Both the position numbers and the translations under genes were made by a program. The notes below the pieces were generated by a model, which was not told the DNA's origin, made no database searches, and saw only the letters and a program-made list of their open reading frames with translations. This document shows positions 1 through 11,500 of a stretch of DNA of 64,000 nt, one piece after another (position 1 is the stretch's first letter; each line of letters opens with the position of its first letter). This stretch comes from Malachius bipustulatus (taxonomy: Eukaryota > Arthropoda > Insecta > Coleoptera > Melyridae). The stretch lies in NCBI GenBank assembly GCA_910589415.1, contig OU342631.1, positions 18,724,001-18,788,000 of the forward strand, read 5' to 3'.

Positions 1-384
1 CGCAGCATTGAAATTCAGGCTATATGTCTTGATGTGTCTATGGATACGCCTGACAATTTTTTAAATGAAGTTAATAATTATTATTCATCTTCTGGTCTGG
101 TACTGTTTCCTTATTAAAAGTTGGGGATCATCGGTTGATATTGTTTTCATTTCTTTCGCATCTAATTATAGTCATCACTGTCGTTTTATTGGGCTTTTTT
201 CTGTTTGTGTTTCCGTGATTGCTTTACTGTACGGCTTATATCACTCTTGGGTTTTCTTAACTTTCCATTATTTTCACGAGCCTGAGGGTCTGAGAACCAG
301 GGCGCGTTCACTGCCATCCTGGCAGCTTTGTTGATTGCGTTCTGCGCGCCTGACCTGTAAAACTTTGAGCATGCCTACTAAGTC

Positions 385-1150
385 GTTCCAGCGTAGATGG
401 GTATCAGCATTGTCCTGAGTATCTTGATTTTGTTTTCCATGCTAATTTTGCTTTTCCGTCGATTAGTGGGTAGAGCGGCCGGATTGCCGGTTTGATTCCT
501 TTCTGGACCTTTTTGACTTGTTTTCCAAAGCTGAACTATTCGTCTAGGATTACTCCCAGTCCCAGGTATTTGGTTTTTCTTTTCCACTTGATTTCCGTTC
601 CGTTGATTGTCACATCTTTGGATTTTGGTCTCCTTCCTCGGGTATTGTCTCTGAAATAGACTCCGGGGTTGTTTTGATTTCGTTCACTTTGATTCGCCAT
701 TTTTCAAACCATCGGGTTAGATTGTGTAGATCAGTTTGGAGGGCTTTTCTCGCGAGTTGCGATCTTCCGCTGGAGAAGTAGATCGCCGTATCGTCTGCGA
801 ATCTATTGCGTATCGTTGGGGTTTGGGAGGTCTGTTGTTGGGCCGATTAACGAACCTTGGGGGACTTCGGGCTCTATTCACCTTATCGTGATTTTGGTTT
901 AATAGTAGTACTCTCTCAAGTAGTCTCTAATCAGGGATGTCTATTTTCGTTGATGCCGAATTGCTTCATTTTATAGACCAGGCCTTGATACCAAACCTTG
1001 TCGAAGGCTTTTTGATATCGAGGAATATAGCGCCTGTCGAGATGGGTGAAAGAAGGTGGTCGCTCTCCTCTTGCAGTCTTGGGAGGATGACTCTTTCTGT
1101 TACTTTGGTCAGGGCTGTTTTCCTCGTCGGTTTCTCTGCAACGGAAAATG
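385..1150 (-). pseudogene. Jockey-like LINE reverse transcriptase fragment
   Basis: This is a relic of the reverse transcriptase of a non-LTR retrotransposon, read on the minus strand. Conceptual translation shows the RT blocks in the right order: a stretch like KVTERVILPRL near 1060-1110, then motif A as FLDIKKAFDKVW near 990-1030, motif B as VPQGSLIGP near 860-890, motif C as FADDTAIYF near 775-800, and the thumb region with NRRKSKISMENKIKILRTML near 400-470. These blocks are those of the Jockey/CR1 group. The blocks lie in different frames with stops between them, and the region between the first block and motif A is shorter than normal, so it is dead and internally deleted. No endonuclease domain, ORF1 or poly(A) tail is visible. 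The clade assignment is by motif only. Confidence 0.85.
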
Positions 1151-1386
1151 AAACCAGGTGTGAGTTTATTGTTCAGATGATGTCGTGGTTAGACAAAAGG
1201 CTATGAGTCTTAAGGAAAGGACCTCTAAGGGAATAGTTGAGAAATTAGAGACGTGGTGAAGCCAAGTTTCGAACTTCGCCCTATGGGACAAGTTGGACGT
1301 TCATACTGGAGGCTATTATACCGATGATTGAAAATAATAATTTTTTTAATTAATATTAAAGAGTGACATTATTTTAATTTTTTCAG

Positions 1387-1575
1387 GGAATAGTGCAACG
1401 AGACTCTTACGTTCCTGTGATCCATTCTAGAGTAGAAATCTTCAATCCGACGACCAAAGACTACTGTTTTCGCCAAATGATCCTAATCCAGGATACCCTG
1501 TATACGATGGCGGACGTCACGGTGGCGAACGATTTCATCAAAGCAGTGGTTAAGAGCAGCAATCCGAAGATCGCG
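1387..1575 (+). CDS. Internal coding exon of an unrecognised host gene
   Basis: This 189-bp segment is preceded by a pyrimidine-rich tract ending in CAG (1384-1386) and followed by a strong donor, GTGAGT, at 1576. It is open in one frame for exactly 63 codons, with phase 0 at both ends, and reads GIVQRDSYVPVIHSRVEIFN at its start and AVVKSSNPKIA at its end. It is clearly richer in GC than the flanking DNA, especially at third positions, as expected for a real exon in an AT-rich genome. The open frame runs past the donor into the intron, so a longer open frame starting at an internal GTG is an artefact. I do not recognise the protein family, and no other exon of the same gene could be identified in the window. 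The LINE relics on either side would then lie in its introns. Confidence 0.7.
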
Positions 1576-2532
1576 GTGAGTTTCCAATTATACTTCTTCA
1601 TACTTTTCTTTAGCCAATTGACTGGATCTCTGATAAGTTCTTCTCATGCATATAAATGGGTCGATATTTGCGCTTAAAAGGGAAATTATGGGAATTTTTT
1701 AAATTAATCAAGCTTGATGAAGATTAATAACGACATCGTTTAGGAAAATCCCACGCACAGTAAATAATGAGAAAGTTTGCTTTCTGAAATATAAGTACCT
1801 ACCTAAGGTATAAGGTATATTCGGTCTTATTATTTACGAATCGTCGTATCCAACGAATAAGATCGTTAAGTAAAGTGAGATTTTAGATTTTACATAGCAA
1901 TAACGCCAGTGAAATTGCCTTCCGACTTCCAATAAAGTTATTGCCGATTCCGCTTCATTATTGAGATAAATAAGTATGCCCAAATTTCGCTTTTCGTCAA
2001 GTCAGATCAGGGGGCAGGGAAATCCGGGCAGCGTCATCGATTCTATTGCCAGTCGAGCCTGGGGGAGCCTTGAACCGAAAATTCGAACCCCAATTCCATC
2101 GTAATGACCTTATATTGCTCCGGGACGTCCGTATCCGCTCAGGTGATATATGCTTTTAATGACGTCTACCGTGTATTACTTGTATAAAATGGAGAACAGT
2201 TTCAAATTCCAGGGAGATTATTTATATCTGGTAACGTGAGATCAAATTGGAAATTAAGCGGAATTTTCCTTTCGTTTCAAAGTTAAAATGAGAGAACGAG
2301 AGGCACGGTGCTTATTGGAGCAGAATCTGATTCTGTGTAGTGTCGCTTCTTCGATTCAGAGAAATTGAAGTAATCATTGTCCAACTTTTGTAACAATTTC
2401 AATTTCTCGTGAAAATTGATGTTTTCTGGCAAAGTCTGATGGTCTCCAAGTACCTACTCACCTATATGAAACAGTCATCAAAAAAATATTTCTCTCGTAA
2501 ATAAATTAATTTAATGAAGAAAATGTTTTTTT
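1576..2532. other. Non-coding stretch, probably intron
   Basis: I see no gene here. The DNA is AT-rich and follows the donor site of the exon at 1387-1575. A short GC-richer patch near 2010-2140 does not carry a supported open frame. Confidence 0.5.
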
Positions 2533-2640
2533 TAGTGAGCGGTGACGCTACCACCGACTGGGTTCGAATCCCCGCTCGTCATGATTGTTTGTGTTCGTTA
2601 ATTTAACTATGTATTTATAAATATCTATTTATAACTATCA
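2533..2640 (+). repeat. tRNA-derived SINE, copy 1 (5'-truncated)
   Basis: It contains a tRNA-type B box, GGTTCGAATCC-like, near 2560, preceded by a tRNA-like arm with CTACCACCGAC and followed by a 3' body with TGTTTGTGTTCGTTAA. The same B box and the same 3' body occur on the minus strand at 32540-32680 and, more diverged, at 51186-51290, which shows a dispersed family. It does not fold as a functional tRNA and the A-box half is missing. Confidence 0.7.
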
Positions 2641-2871
2641 TTTTTTCTCGTGATTTTCTGATTTATTTTTCTCAGCACTGGAATAATGGGATGGGTTAGT
2701 TCTAGTAATAATTAAAATGAGTCAGGTTTGGAAAATGGTAGCTGGGATTTTTTTTGCGTTTTTAAAATACGAATTTCTATAGGCTATTATTATTATTATA
2801 ACTTCTAGGGTAGGTTCAAAGCCCTTGTACTGAAGCTTGCGCTTATTGTCCCTTTGGATCCCTTTGGATAA

Positions 2872-3155
2872 TTATCTCATCGGTCCCATCTCCCAAAAGT
2901 ATTTCAGTATGAGTCCAATGGGTGCTTGTTCTATTTCTTTTGGTTCTGCTATTTTGGTCCCAAATACTAGAAGTCTAGTTCCCTCTAGTGCTGGGCATTC
3001 ACACATTAGGCGGTATGGGGTTTCCTCCCCCTCTCCGCATCTCCTGCAATCTGGGATATTTTTCACTCCTACTATTGAGAGGTGTTTCATTAGTGGGCAG
3101 TGTCCTGTTAGAAGTCCAATTGCCCATCTCAGCTTGTGCTTACTCAGCTTTTTCA
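2872..3155 (-). pseudogene. LINE ORF2 C-terminal (post-RNase H) fragment
   Basis: On the minus strand the translation contains GLLTGHCPLMKHLSIVGV followed by CRRCGEGEETPYRLMCECPA. That is the conserved end of RNase H-bearing insect LINE polyproteins: a LTGHC..HL..LG block, then a CxxC..E.T..H..CP zinc-knuckle-like block, here with the usual histidine changed to arginine (YRLMCECP). The frame changes near 3090 and stops follow, so it is a pseudogene. It lies just 3' of an ORF1 relic on the same strand (3291-3780), in the natural order ORF1 then ORF2 end, but nearly all of ORF2 is missing between them. Confidence 0.8.
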
Positions 3156-3290
3156 GTTACATCTTATCTGCTCCCTCTTTCCTTTACCCACCTAGTCGCT
3201 TGAACAGCACCCCAGTTAGGTTTAGGTAAGGTTTGCATTGAAGTTGCTCTATTTTCTCTCATGAGGAAAATTAGTTGTTTGCCTTTTGTG

Positions 3291-3780
3291 TCAGATTTTC
3301 TGTCCACTAGGATCCACGTTTCTTGTTTTTAATCCCTGGTTTTGAATTCCCAGTCTTTTTTGGATTTTTTCTGGTTCTTCTTGGGTCCCTGGTATCCACA
3401 CTGGTGCTCTTATAGGTTTCGGAACGTCCTTGGTGCCGAGTTTCGCTCCTGACCAGGGTTCCATTTCCCTGACCACCCGCACTAGCCAGTCCTTTGTGGC
3501 CTGGTCAGCGCAGGAAGCCATGAGAAAGTCCCCTCTAAGCTGCACTCCTGAGAACCTTGGTGCAGGTTCTCCTTCTTTTACGTTGTTCCGGTTCCTTGCT
3601 GATCCCTGGTTTTGTTACACTGGGGTTCACCTTCAACCCTAGCTTTCTAGGTTCTCCAGTTTCCACCTGGTTTTGTAGTTTCTACTCTTTTCTCAGTTTC
3701 CTGCGAGCGGCTCCTGAGAGTTTTTTGCATGGGTCTTTCTTTTCAGAATCCCATTATCTTTTTGAATTAGGTGTGTCTTA
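3291..3780 (-). pseudogene. LINE ORF1 relic with DUF4780-like domain
   Basis: Minus-strand translation gives KKLSGAARRKLRKE near 3684-3728, a basic block common in ORF1 of insect LINEs. Downstream is ADQATKDWLVRVVREMEPW, then a stretch with PVWIPGTQEEPEKIQKRLGI near 3340-3400. That second part matches what I know of DUF4780, a domain found in ORF1 proteins and orphan copies in insects. Stops and frame shifts separate the two blocks. The order and strand fit the ORF2 end at 2872-3155, so both probably come from one internally deleted element. Confidence 0.65.
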
Positions 3781-4284
3781 GTCTATATGGCCCACAAGTA
3801 ATGGAGCTATTGAAGAAATACCATACGCAGAGCTCCATACGTGTATGGTAGGCATTTATTTTCGAAGGTGCGCCACTTCTTCGAGGTTGAATCCAGAAGG
3901 GACTGATCTACTATTCAGCCACGCATCCTTTTAGCCTGGGTTCCCGCCGTAGGATTTAGGTTTTTAAAGGTTGTCTCCTTTTGGTCCAGGCGGTAAAGCC
4001 TAGACCCCCGTATTCCTCTGTTCGCGAGATGTTACCTCGACAACAGAGTTTTACGGTCTTTCGGAGAGTCCACTTTCGGACGTTCTCCGGCATCGTTATA
4101 ACCCCTGTGCAGACCTTTAGTCACGACACGACAACTAGGTTGGGGTTCTGTAGGCTAAAAACTAGAACGTTTCAAAAAGTGTGTATCTTTAAATTTGGCC
4201 AAGATTCAGAGATTTGTATTTTGTGTAAAAAGTGTTGGAAGAATACCAACTGCGCCATTGTTTGGAGAATAGTTTCATATGATA

Positions 4285-5245
4285 TTGTGAGATGTTTTTC
4301 ACTCGATTTTATTATTCATAACTTTTTTATCAACAATTTTATGCAAAAAAACGCTGTTAATTTAGTTTTTTTGCTTATAAAATTAAAACTATCAGAGTAA
4401 TCGTGATGGTGTCTACTGAGAAATTGTAGAGAATGAAAATACCAAGAAAATAAGAGATCGAACGACTAGATCGGGCGCTTTCAGTCTCTGGATTTTTTTT
4501 ACTTGTAGCGTGTAAATCCCACGACCAGTATTAGTTATTAATGAAACTTTATATAAAGTTTGGATATATGTGCACAAGGAAGGCACTATTCGATGCATCG
4601 TTTTTGATCCGTGGCCATTTGATTTTTTTACTATGCAATTTTCCAGCAGGTCCAAGTGCTACAGATATGGTACGATTTCAGTTTATAAAAGTTCAAAATG
4701 TTCATCTTGGTTTTGCGTTTACCTAAATGCTGAAAAATAGGTAAAAAATTGCGCGCAAACATGAGCGAAAACGGCAGAGCGCGCGAGAGTAGGCACAGGA
4801 GTTAAGGAGAAGGCATAATATCTCAGCATTTTTGTGCAAAATCAAGGTGAACGTTTTGAAGCGCGAAAATTCTACTTTCGAAATCGTTTTTCTAAATTGA
4901 AATCGGACCATATACCTGTAGCATTCAGGCCTGCTGGACAATTGCATATAGAAAAAAAAAGTATACAGATCAAAAACTATGCATCGAACAGCTTTGTGCA
5001 CATAAAAAATTTATATTATAATAACTAATACTGGCCGTAGGATTTACGCTACAACTCAAAAAGTAACCAAGTTATGAATTTTTGAAGAAAACTTCATTTT
5101 GGTCAGTTTCTCTATTGACTCTGTTGACAATTCCTCTGTTGAAATAATCACGATTACTCTAATGGTTTTAATTTTATAAAGAAAAAAACAAAAATAACAG
5201 CGACATAACTCAAAAAAGAACAAAAAAAGTGATTTTCAAACTTTT
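4285..5245. repeat. Large imperfect inverted repeat (about 1 kb)
   Basis: The arms are roughly 4285-4735 and 4820-5245. Matching blocks on opposite strands include TAGAGTAATCGTGAT-like DNA near 4400 and 5150, CCAGTATTAGTTATTA near 4525 and 5015, TGTGCACAA near 4570 and 5000, and the pair TTCGATGCATCG / ATGCATCGAA near 4590 and 4980. The centre (about 4740-4815) is an unpaired GC-richer loop with GCGCGC. Arms are perhaps 75-80% similar, so it is an old foldback or MITE-like element. No terminal repeat matching the other families was found. The short open frames in both arms are mirror images of each other and are not genes. Confidence 0.75.
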
Positions 5246-5574
5246 TTTCAACGGTAAAATTTCAAATTTTAGTTTTTCAAGACAATCTTTTAAGTATTCA
5301 CCGAAAATTTTGAATTCTTAATAACACTTGATGGACTTTTGATTTTCATGACAAAATCTTTCTAAAGTAATGTGGTTGTAACGCTCTTGTAGGTTTTTCA
5401 CAATACCTACATATATATATGTGTAAATCGTAAAGTACAGGGACATTTTTAAAAATACAATATAATATCATATTCTCATATACATTAATGACCTGTTATT
5501 GAAAATGTGTTCAAAACTAAGATGTATACTAGATTTCTCTTAAATACGTTTTTCGATCAGTTCCAGGACAGTAA

Positions 5575-6273
5575 AATCTATATGTACAGGATGTCCCATA
5601 AGTATAGGTAAAACTTGCCTCTGTACCTTATAGAGGAACTTATTATAGGTGATACGAAAAATTATTTAGAATAAATGTCATTTGTGACAATGCGTTCGTT
5701 TTTTGTAAACTAATTTCAGAATGGCCGTCATTTTATATACAGGGTTATGACCTTATTAAGTTACTTTGTTTTTAATACGAAGGTCTACATATTTTTAAAT
5801 TTTTTGAAACTACTCACAAATGCAAATACATAATATGGGTCTCCGACCTCTTGTTTCGAATTTATTAGGCCTGTTCAGCAAAATATAGCTCAACTTTGAA
5901 GCACCATATACAGGATGGTTAACAATTCGATGCTCACCATTGGGATCTCGGAAACGGTAAAAGATCCAGGGTGGGTTAAATTAGAGAAAAGATGCACAAT
6001 TTAATGCTTATTAAGAATCTGAAAGAAAATTTATAGAAATTTCAGGCGTTGTTGAAATATCCTGAAAAAACTTAAAAATGGAGATTTCTTATTTCAATCA
6101 TATCTTTTTTATTATCGAAAAGAAATTAAAATATTTTTGTAGGTTTACATAAGTCATCAAAAGCTATCATCTGTCATTTCCAAAATTTTCAAGGACTACT
6201 AGATCCTGCAGTTTTAATAGTCAACTTTTGTTTTTTTTATGGCCGCCATATTGTTTTTTTCGTGTCATTCGCT
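5575..6273 (+). repeat. Single-arm TACAGG elements
   Basis: Three degenerate element ends occur in the same direction: TACAGGATGTCCCATAAG at about 5583, TATACAGGGTTATGACC near 5738, and TATACAGGATGGTTAAC near 5907. The last opens a 365-bp unit to about 6273. That unit shares CACCATTGGGATCTC, a GAGAAAAG.TGCACAATTT block and ATGGCCGCCATATTGTTTTT with the element at 45023-45597 and with fragments at 31361-31465 and 59995-60370. Here only one arm is present, so this is a solo copy. Confidence 0.65.
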
Positions 6274-6289
6274 ATTAAAAAAATCAAGT

Positions 6290-7050
6290 GTCACAAAAAT
6301 TATTATTTATAAATAAAAAACAGACATTTTTTAAAACGTATTATTAAATAAAAATTGGAATATTCCTTGCATTCTAAATAGGTAATCATATAAAGTTTAG
6401 TTATTTGCAGTAAACCTTGATTTACATACAATATAACAACATATTAATATCAACAATTTAAAATATTAGGAAATTTACCTTCAGGCAACGCGAACAAGTA
6501 GAAGGCCATCTTTTTATTGTTTAAACATCATCTGACGACGCATCAGAAGTTTACCCTTTTTAGAAAATACGCGGACTTAATAACAAGTTATGTGAATTTT
6601 TAGACAGTTGTACGTTCTATGCTGGACGTTTTTGAAGTTCAATTTGACATTCCCAACTTTTTGTGAGAATGAGAATGCGATACCCTAGTGAGCGTGAGTG
6701 TCGGTAATGCAGGTTCACTAAAATTGACTACAAAATAGCGCCCTCCTCCAACCTGGCAAGAACTAATCTTAGCCGACACACAAACCATACATAATGTAAG
6801 CCAGTACACAATCCGGTCCTATATTTAGCCTTTACATTGTCAATTAAAAATTATTGTTTCATAAAGTAAATAAACGATAGATTTTTTTTTACATGTTATT
6901 AAATAAAAATTTGAATAATTTTTACATTCTAAGTAGATAATCATAAAGTTTAGTTGTTTGTAAAGAACCTTAAACTAAATATTATACATTTTCATACAAT
7001 AAGTATAACAACTTAATATAATATCAGCAATGGTTAACATTGCGTAGCTT
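6290..7050 (+). repeat. Diverged direct duplication, spacing about 555 bp
   Basis: A segment near 6300-6480 recurs near 6860-7040. Shared blocks are TTATTAAATAAAAATT, TAATCATA..AAAGTTTAGTT and a TATAACAAC..TTAATAT..CAGCAA run. Identity is about 75-80%. The DNA between the copies is AT-rich with no recognised gene. Confidence 0.55.
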
Positions 7051-7299
7051 TACCAACTTGCTCTTCTCACGATTGATTTCCAATTTCCATATTCTTCACC
7101 CTTCCATCGCCAGCTCTATAACCGTTCTTTTTCTGCTGGACTTTTAATTCAATAAAAACCTGCATAAAATTATAATTCCCGGTTTTTGATACGTAACATT
7201 TTACAGTTCACTTACGCATACGCTTACGTTACGAGTGACTTTAGCTTTTGATTTCTTTTATCTCTCTCTTTAATGCTCGTAATTCGTATATATTTATTG

Positions 7300-7560
7300 A
7301 TGTTGATTGACATTGACAATTGACAACGTTATAGTTTATTTGACGTTTCTTGTTAACTTAGATTTTCAATAACTATAAAACATCGGGAATTGAACAAAAA
7401 AGTCCTTTTGAAACATCTAATAGATTTTTTTTGTTGTTCAGACATTCACAGTTTTACTCTTTATTGGTTCAGTGTGTCATATTATTGGTTATTTAAGTAA
7501 CGGATAATGTGTTGGTCGTGTCCGCCATATACAAACATCTTCTTGCAGTCTCAGCTGTTT
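7300..7560 (+). repeat. Dispersed repeat, copy A
   Basis: Blocks TTGACGTTT.TTGTTAACT near 7340 and GTGTCCGCCATAT.CAAACA near 7518 recur in the same order at 24020-24165, where the middle part is shorter. No coding capacity or terminal repeats were seen. Confidence 0.5.
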
Positions 7561-7867
7561 GAACGCTAGGTATGGTCGTTCCTGATGGCTTATATTCCCA
7601 GATTGAAAAAGTGTTTTGTCTGTGTCATCTGTCATCGAACTAAATCCTCGTTCCGTAAATCTTTTAGGTTATTTATTGGGTTAGGAAAAGAGATACAGCA
7701 CGTGGGAATAATAAATGAAATAGGGAACAATCAGCTGATGACTGAAATTATGTTGTTTCAGTCCATTGACCCCATCGGCATATTTCACTATATCTCTTTA
7801 ATGTTGACTTGACATGACACCGATCTGCTGAATGTATCCTACCTAATGCAAGATCCGGTATTAGAAA

Positions 7868-8251
7868 TACAGGTCTCAAAATTGACAAAATTGAGATTCT
7901 CGATTATTGGAGATAAAATAAAAATTGAGAATAGAGTGAAAATTTTTCCGTTTGCGCTTCGTTAAAAAGTTATTCTTGAAAAGAGCAAAAATTTAACATT
8001 TCAACAACACTTTATTAGAAGTAACTAAATGGTATTTAAAAAAAAAGATGTTCAGGATTTGTTCTAAATAGGTATTTAAGTGATGATTTCGATTTTCAAT
8101 TTTTCTTGTTGAAATGTTAAATTTTTGCTGTTTTCCACAATAACTTTTCAACGAAGCGCAAACGGAAAATTTTTCACTCTATATTTTCAATTTTTTATCT
8201 CCATATTAATCGAATCTCAAGAGCACGGGCGTCAATTTTTAGACACCTGTA
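7868..8251. repeat. 384-bp inverted repeat with TACAGGT ends
   Basis: The left end TACAGGTCTCAAAATTGAC pairs with GTCAATTTTTAGACACCTGTA at the right. Inner blocks such as CCGTTTGCGCTTCGTT (7948) and AACGAAGCGCAAACGG (8150) and AAATTTAACATTTCAACA with its complement continue the pairing almost to the centre near 8060. The ends resemble the TACAGGGTG ends of larger elements in the window. Confidence 0.85.
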
Positions 8252-8441
8252 TAGGTATACCCTAATCTGTTATTTAATAATGACAAAATTAAAAAATGTT
8301 AGATAATGATAATATATACCTACCTACTTTATAGATCTATAAATCGCAGAATAATGGATTGTTTAGTAGATAAATCGCGTACCGAACCGGCGAGATATTC
8401 AAAATGAAGATTGATTTACATCAGGCATTTTTTTAATGCCG

Positions 8442-8459
8442 CCCCCCCCCCCCCCCCCC
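8442..8459 (+). repeat. Poly(C) tract, 18 bp
   Basis: An uninterrupted run of 18 cytosines lies about 90 bp before the 618-bp satellite array. It is unusual in this AT-rich DNA. Similar G runs occur at 28730-28739 (10), 34734-34746 (13) and 50020-50029 (10). Confidence 0.95.
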
Positions 8460-8550
8460 ATTGTTCCATAGAGAGAAATGGTCAATGAGTCATTTGTTAC
8501 GATTGAAAAGCTGCTTTCTGTTGCACGTTGAGTACCTACGTGTACGTTGG

Positions 8551-11500
8551 AAAAAACGGTTGGAAAAACCATTTTCCGGTTTTTCTGAAATATTTTCTCC
8601 ATCGGTGGTCTCGAGCCACGAATTAGCTAGTGTGATTTTTTCGGAATTTTAGTCGGATCGATAAAAAATTTAGATATTTACCCTTTCGAGATAAACATTA
8701 ATTTTGGATAATTACAGTTTTATTTCAAGAAATATTAAACTGTGATGGATTTGAAAGATTCTGGTGTCTTTTCCTACGAAGTCGATTATGTAGATCTAGA
8801 ATCTGCAATGACTTTTTCCATCAGACGACGATCAACGGAGATACGATCAGATTGGTGCGAAATTCGGGAAATATCATGACGTCATGTGGAGAGTAGCAGA
8901 CAACAACTAGAACATACGCGACTAGAACTGTTTTTGGGCGATCGGCATGATTTAGGAGTCGATGCTTACTAATTCGTGTAGGTACGTCAAGAATCCGCAA
9001 TTAGTTTTTCGATAGGATGACGATCAACGGAGATAAGATCAGATTAGTTCGAAAGCAGAAAATTTTCGAAAGCTTCTCTACTGAACATCAACGAATAAAA
9101 TTTTGATCGAACACATTTATCGGATATTTCAATCGTTTCTAGGAGGCGGAAAATGAAAAAAACATTTTCCGGTTGGAAAAACCATTTTCCGGTTTTTCTG
9201 AAATATTTTCTCCATCATTTCCGTGGTCTCGAGCCACGATTTAGCTAGTGTGATTTTTTCGGAATTTTAGTCGGATCGATAAAAAATTTAGATATTTACC
9301 CTTTCGAGATAAACATTAATTTTGGATAATTACAGTTTTATTTCAAGAAATATTAAACTGTGATGGATTTGAAGGATTCTGGTGTCTTTTCCTACGAAGT
9401 CGATTATGTAGATCTAGAATCTGCAATGACTTTTTCCATCAGACGACGATCAACGGAGATACGATCAGATTGGTGCGAAATTCGGGAAATATCATGACGT
9501 CATGTGGAGAGTAGCAGACAACAACTAGAACATACGCGACTAGAACTGTTTTTGGGCGATCGGCATGATTTAGGAGTCGATGCTTACTAATTCGTGTAGG
9601 TACGTCAAGAATCCGCAATTAGTTTTTCGATAGGATGACGATCAACGGAGATAAGATCAGATTAGTTCGAAAGCAGAAAATTTTCGAAAGCTTCTCTACT
9701 GAACATCAACGAATAAAATTTTGATCGAACACATTTATCGGATATTTCAATCGTTTCTAGGAGGCGGAAAATGAAAAAAACATTTTCCGGTTGGAAAAAC
9801 CATTTTCCGGTTTTTCTGAAATATTTTCTCCATCATTTCCGTGGTCTCGAGCCACGATTTAGCTAGTGTGATTTTTTCGGAATTTTAGTCGGATCGATAA
9901 AAAATTTAGATATTTACCCTTTCGAGATAAACATTAATTTTGGATAATTACAGTTTTATTTCAAGAAATATTAAACTGTGATGGATTTGAAGGATTCTGG
10001 TGTCTTTTCCTACGAAGTCGATTATGTAGATCTAGAATCTGCAATGACTTTTTCCATCAGACGACGATCAACGGAGATACGATCAGATTGGTGCGAAATT
10101 CGGGAAATATCATGACGTCATGTGGAGAGTAGCAGACAACAACTAGAACATACGCGACTAGAACTGTTTTTGGGCGATCGGCATGATTTAGGAGTCGATG
10201 CTTACTAATTCGTGTAGGTACGTCAAGAATCCGCAATTAGTTTTTCGATAGGATGACGATCAACGGAGATAAGATCAGATTAGTTCGAAAGCAGAAAATT
10301 TTCGAAAGCTTCTCTACTGAACATCAACGAATAAAATTTTGATCGAACACATTTATCGGATATTTCAATCGTTTCTAGGAGGCGGAAAATGAAAAAAACA
10401 TTTTCCGGTTGGAAAAACCATTTTCCGGTTTTTCTGAAATATTTTCTCCATCATTTCCGTGGTCTCGAGCCACGATTTAGCTAGTGTGATTTTTTCGGAA
10501 TTTTAGTCGGATCGATAAAAAATTTAGATATTTACCCTTTCGAGATAAACATTAATTTTGGATAATTACAGTTTTATTTCAAGAAATATTAAACTGTGAT
10601 GGATTTGAAGGATTCTGGTGTCTTTTCCTACGAAGTCGATTATGTAGATCTAGAATCTGCAATGACTTTTTCCATCAGACGACGATCAACGGAGATACGA
10701 TCAGATTGGTGCGAAATTCGGGAAATATCATGACGTCATGTGGAGAGTAGCAGACAACAACTAGAACATACGCGACTAGAACTGTTTTTGGGCGATCGGC
10801 ATGATTTAGGAGTCGATGCTTACTAATTCGTGTAGGTACGTCAAGAATCCGCAATTAGTTTTTCGATAGGATGACGATCAACGGAGATAAGATCAGATTA
10901 GTTCGAAAGCAGAAAATTTTCGAAAGCTTCTCTACTGAACATCAACGAATAAAATTTTGATCGAACACATTTATCGGATATTTCAATCGTTTCTAGGAGG
11001 CGGAAAATGAAAAAAACATTTTCCGGTTGGAAAAACCATTTTCCGGTTTTTCTGAAATATTTTCTCCATCATTTCCGTGGTCTCGAGCCACGATTTAGCT
11101 AGTGTGATTTTTTCGGAATTTTAGTCGGATCGATAAAAAATTTAGATATTTACCCTTTCGAGATAAACATTAATTTTGGATAATTACAGTTTTATTTCAA
11201 GAAATATTAAACTGTGATGGATTTGAAAGATTCTGGTGTCTTTTCCTACGAAGTCGATTATGTAGATCTAGAATCTGCAATGACTTTTTCCATCAGACGA
11301 CGATCAACGGAGATACGATCAGATTGGTGCGAAATTCGGGAAATATCATGACGTCATGTGGAGAGTAGCAGACAACAACTAGAACATACGCGACTAGAAC
11401 TGTTTTTGGGCGATCGGCATGATTTAGGAGTCGATGCTTACTAATTCGTGTCGGTACGTCAAGAATCCGCAATTAGTTTTTCGATAGGATGACGATCAAC

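Noticed and set aside
2540..2580. Possible functional tRNA gene
   Set aside because: Only a B box and partial arms are present; there is no A box or acceptor stem, and the flanks match other SINE copies.
4723..5028. Overlapping frames of 92 and 64 codons on both strands
   Set aside because: Both fall in the arms of the 4285-5245 inverted repeat and mirror frames in the other arm.
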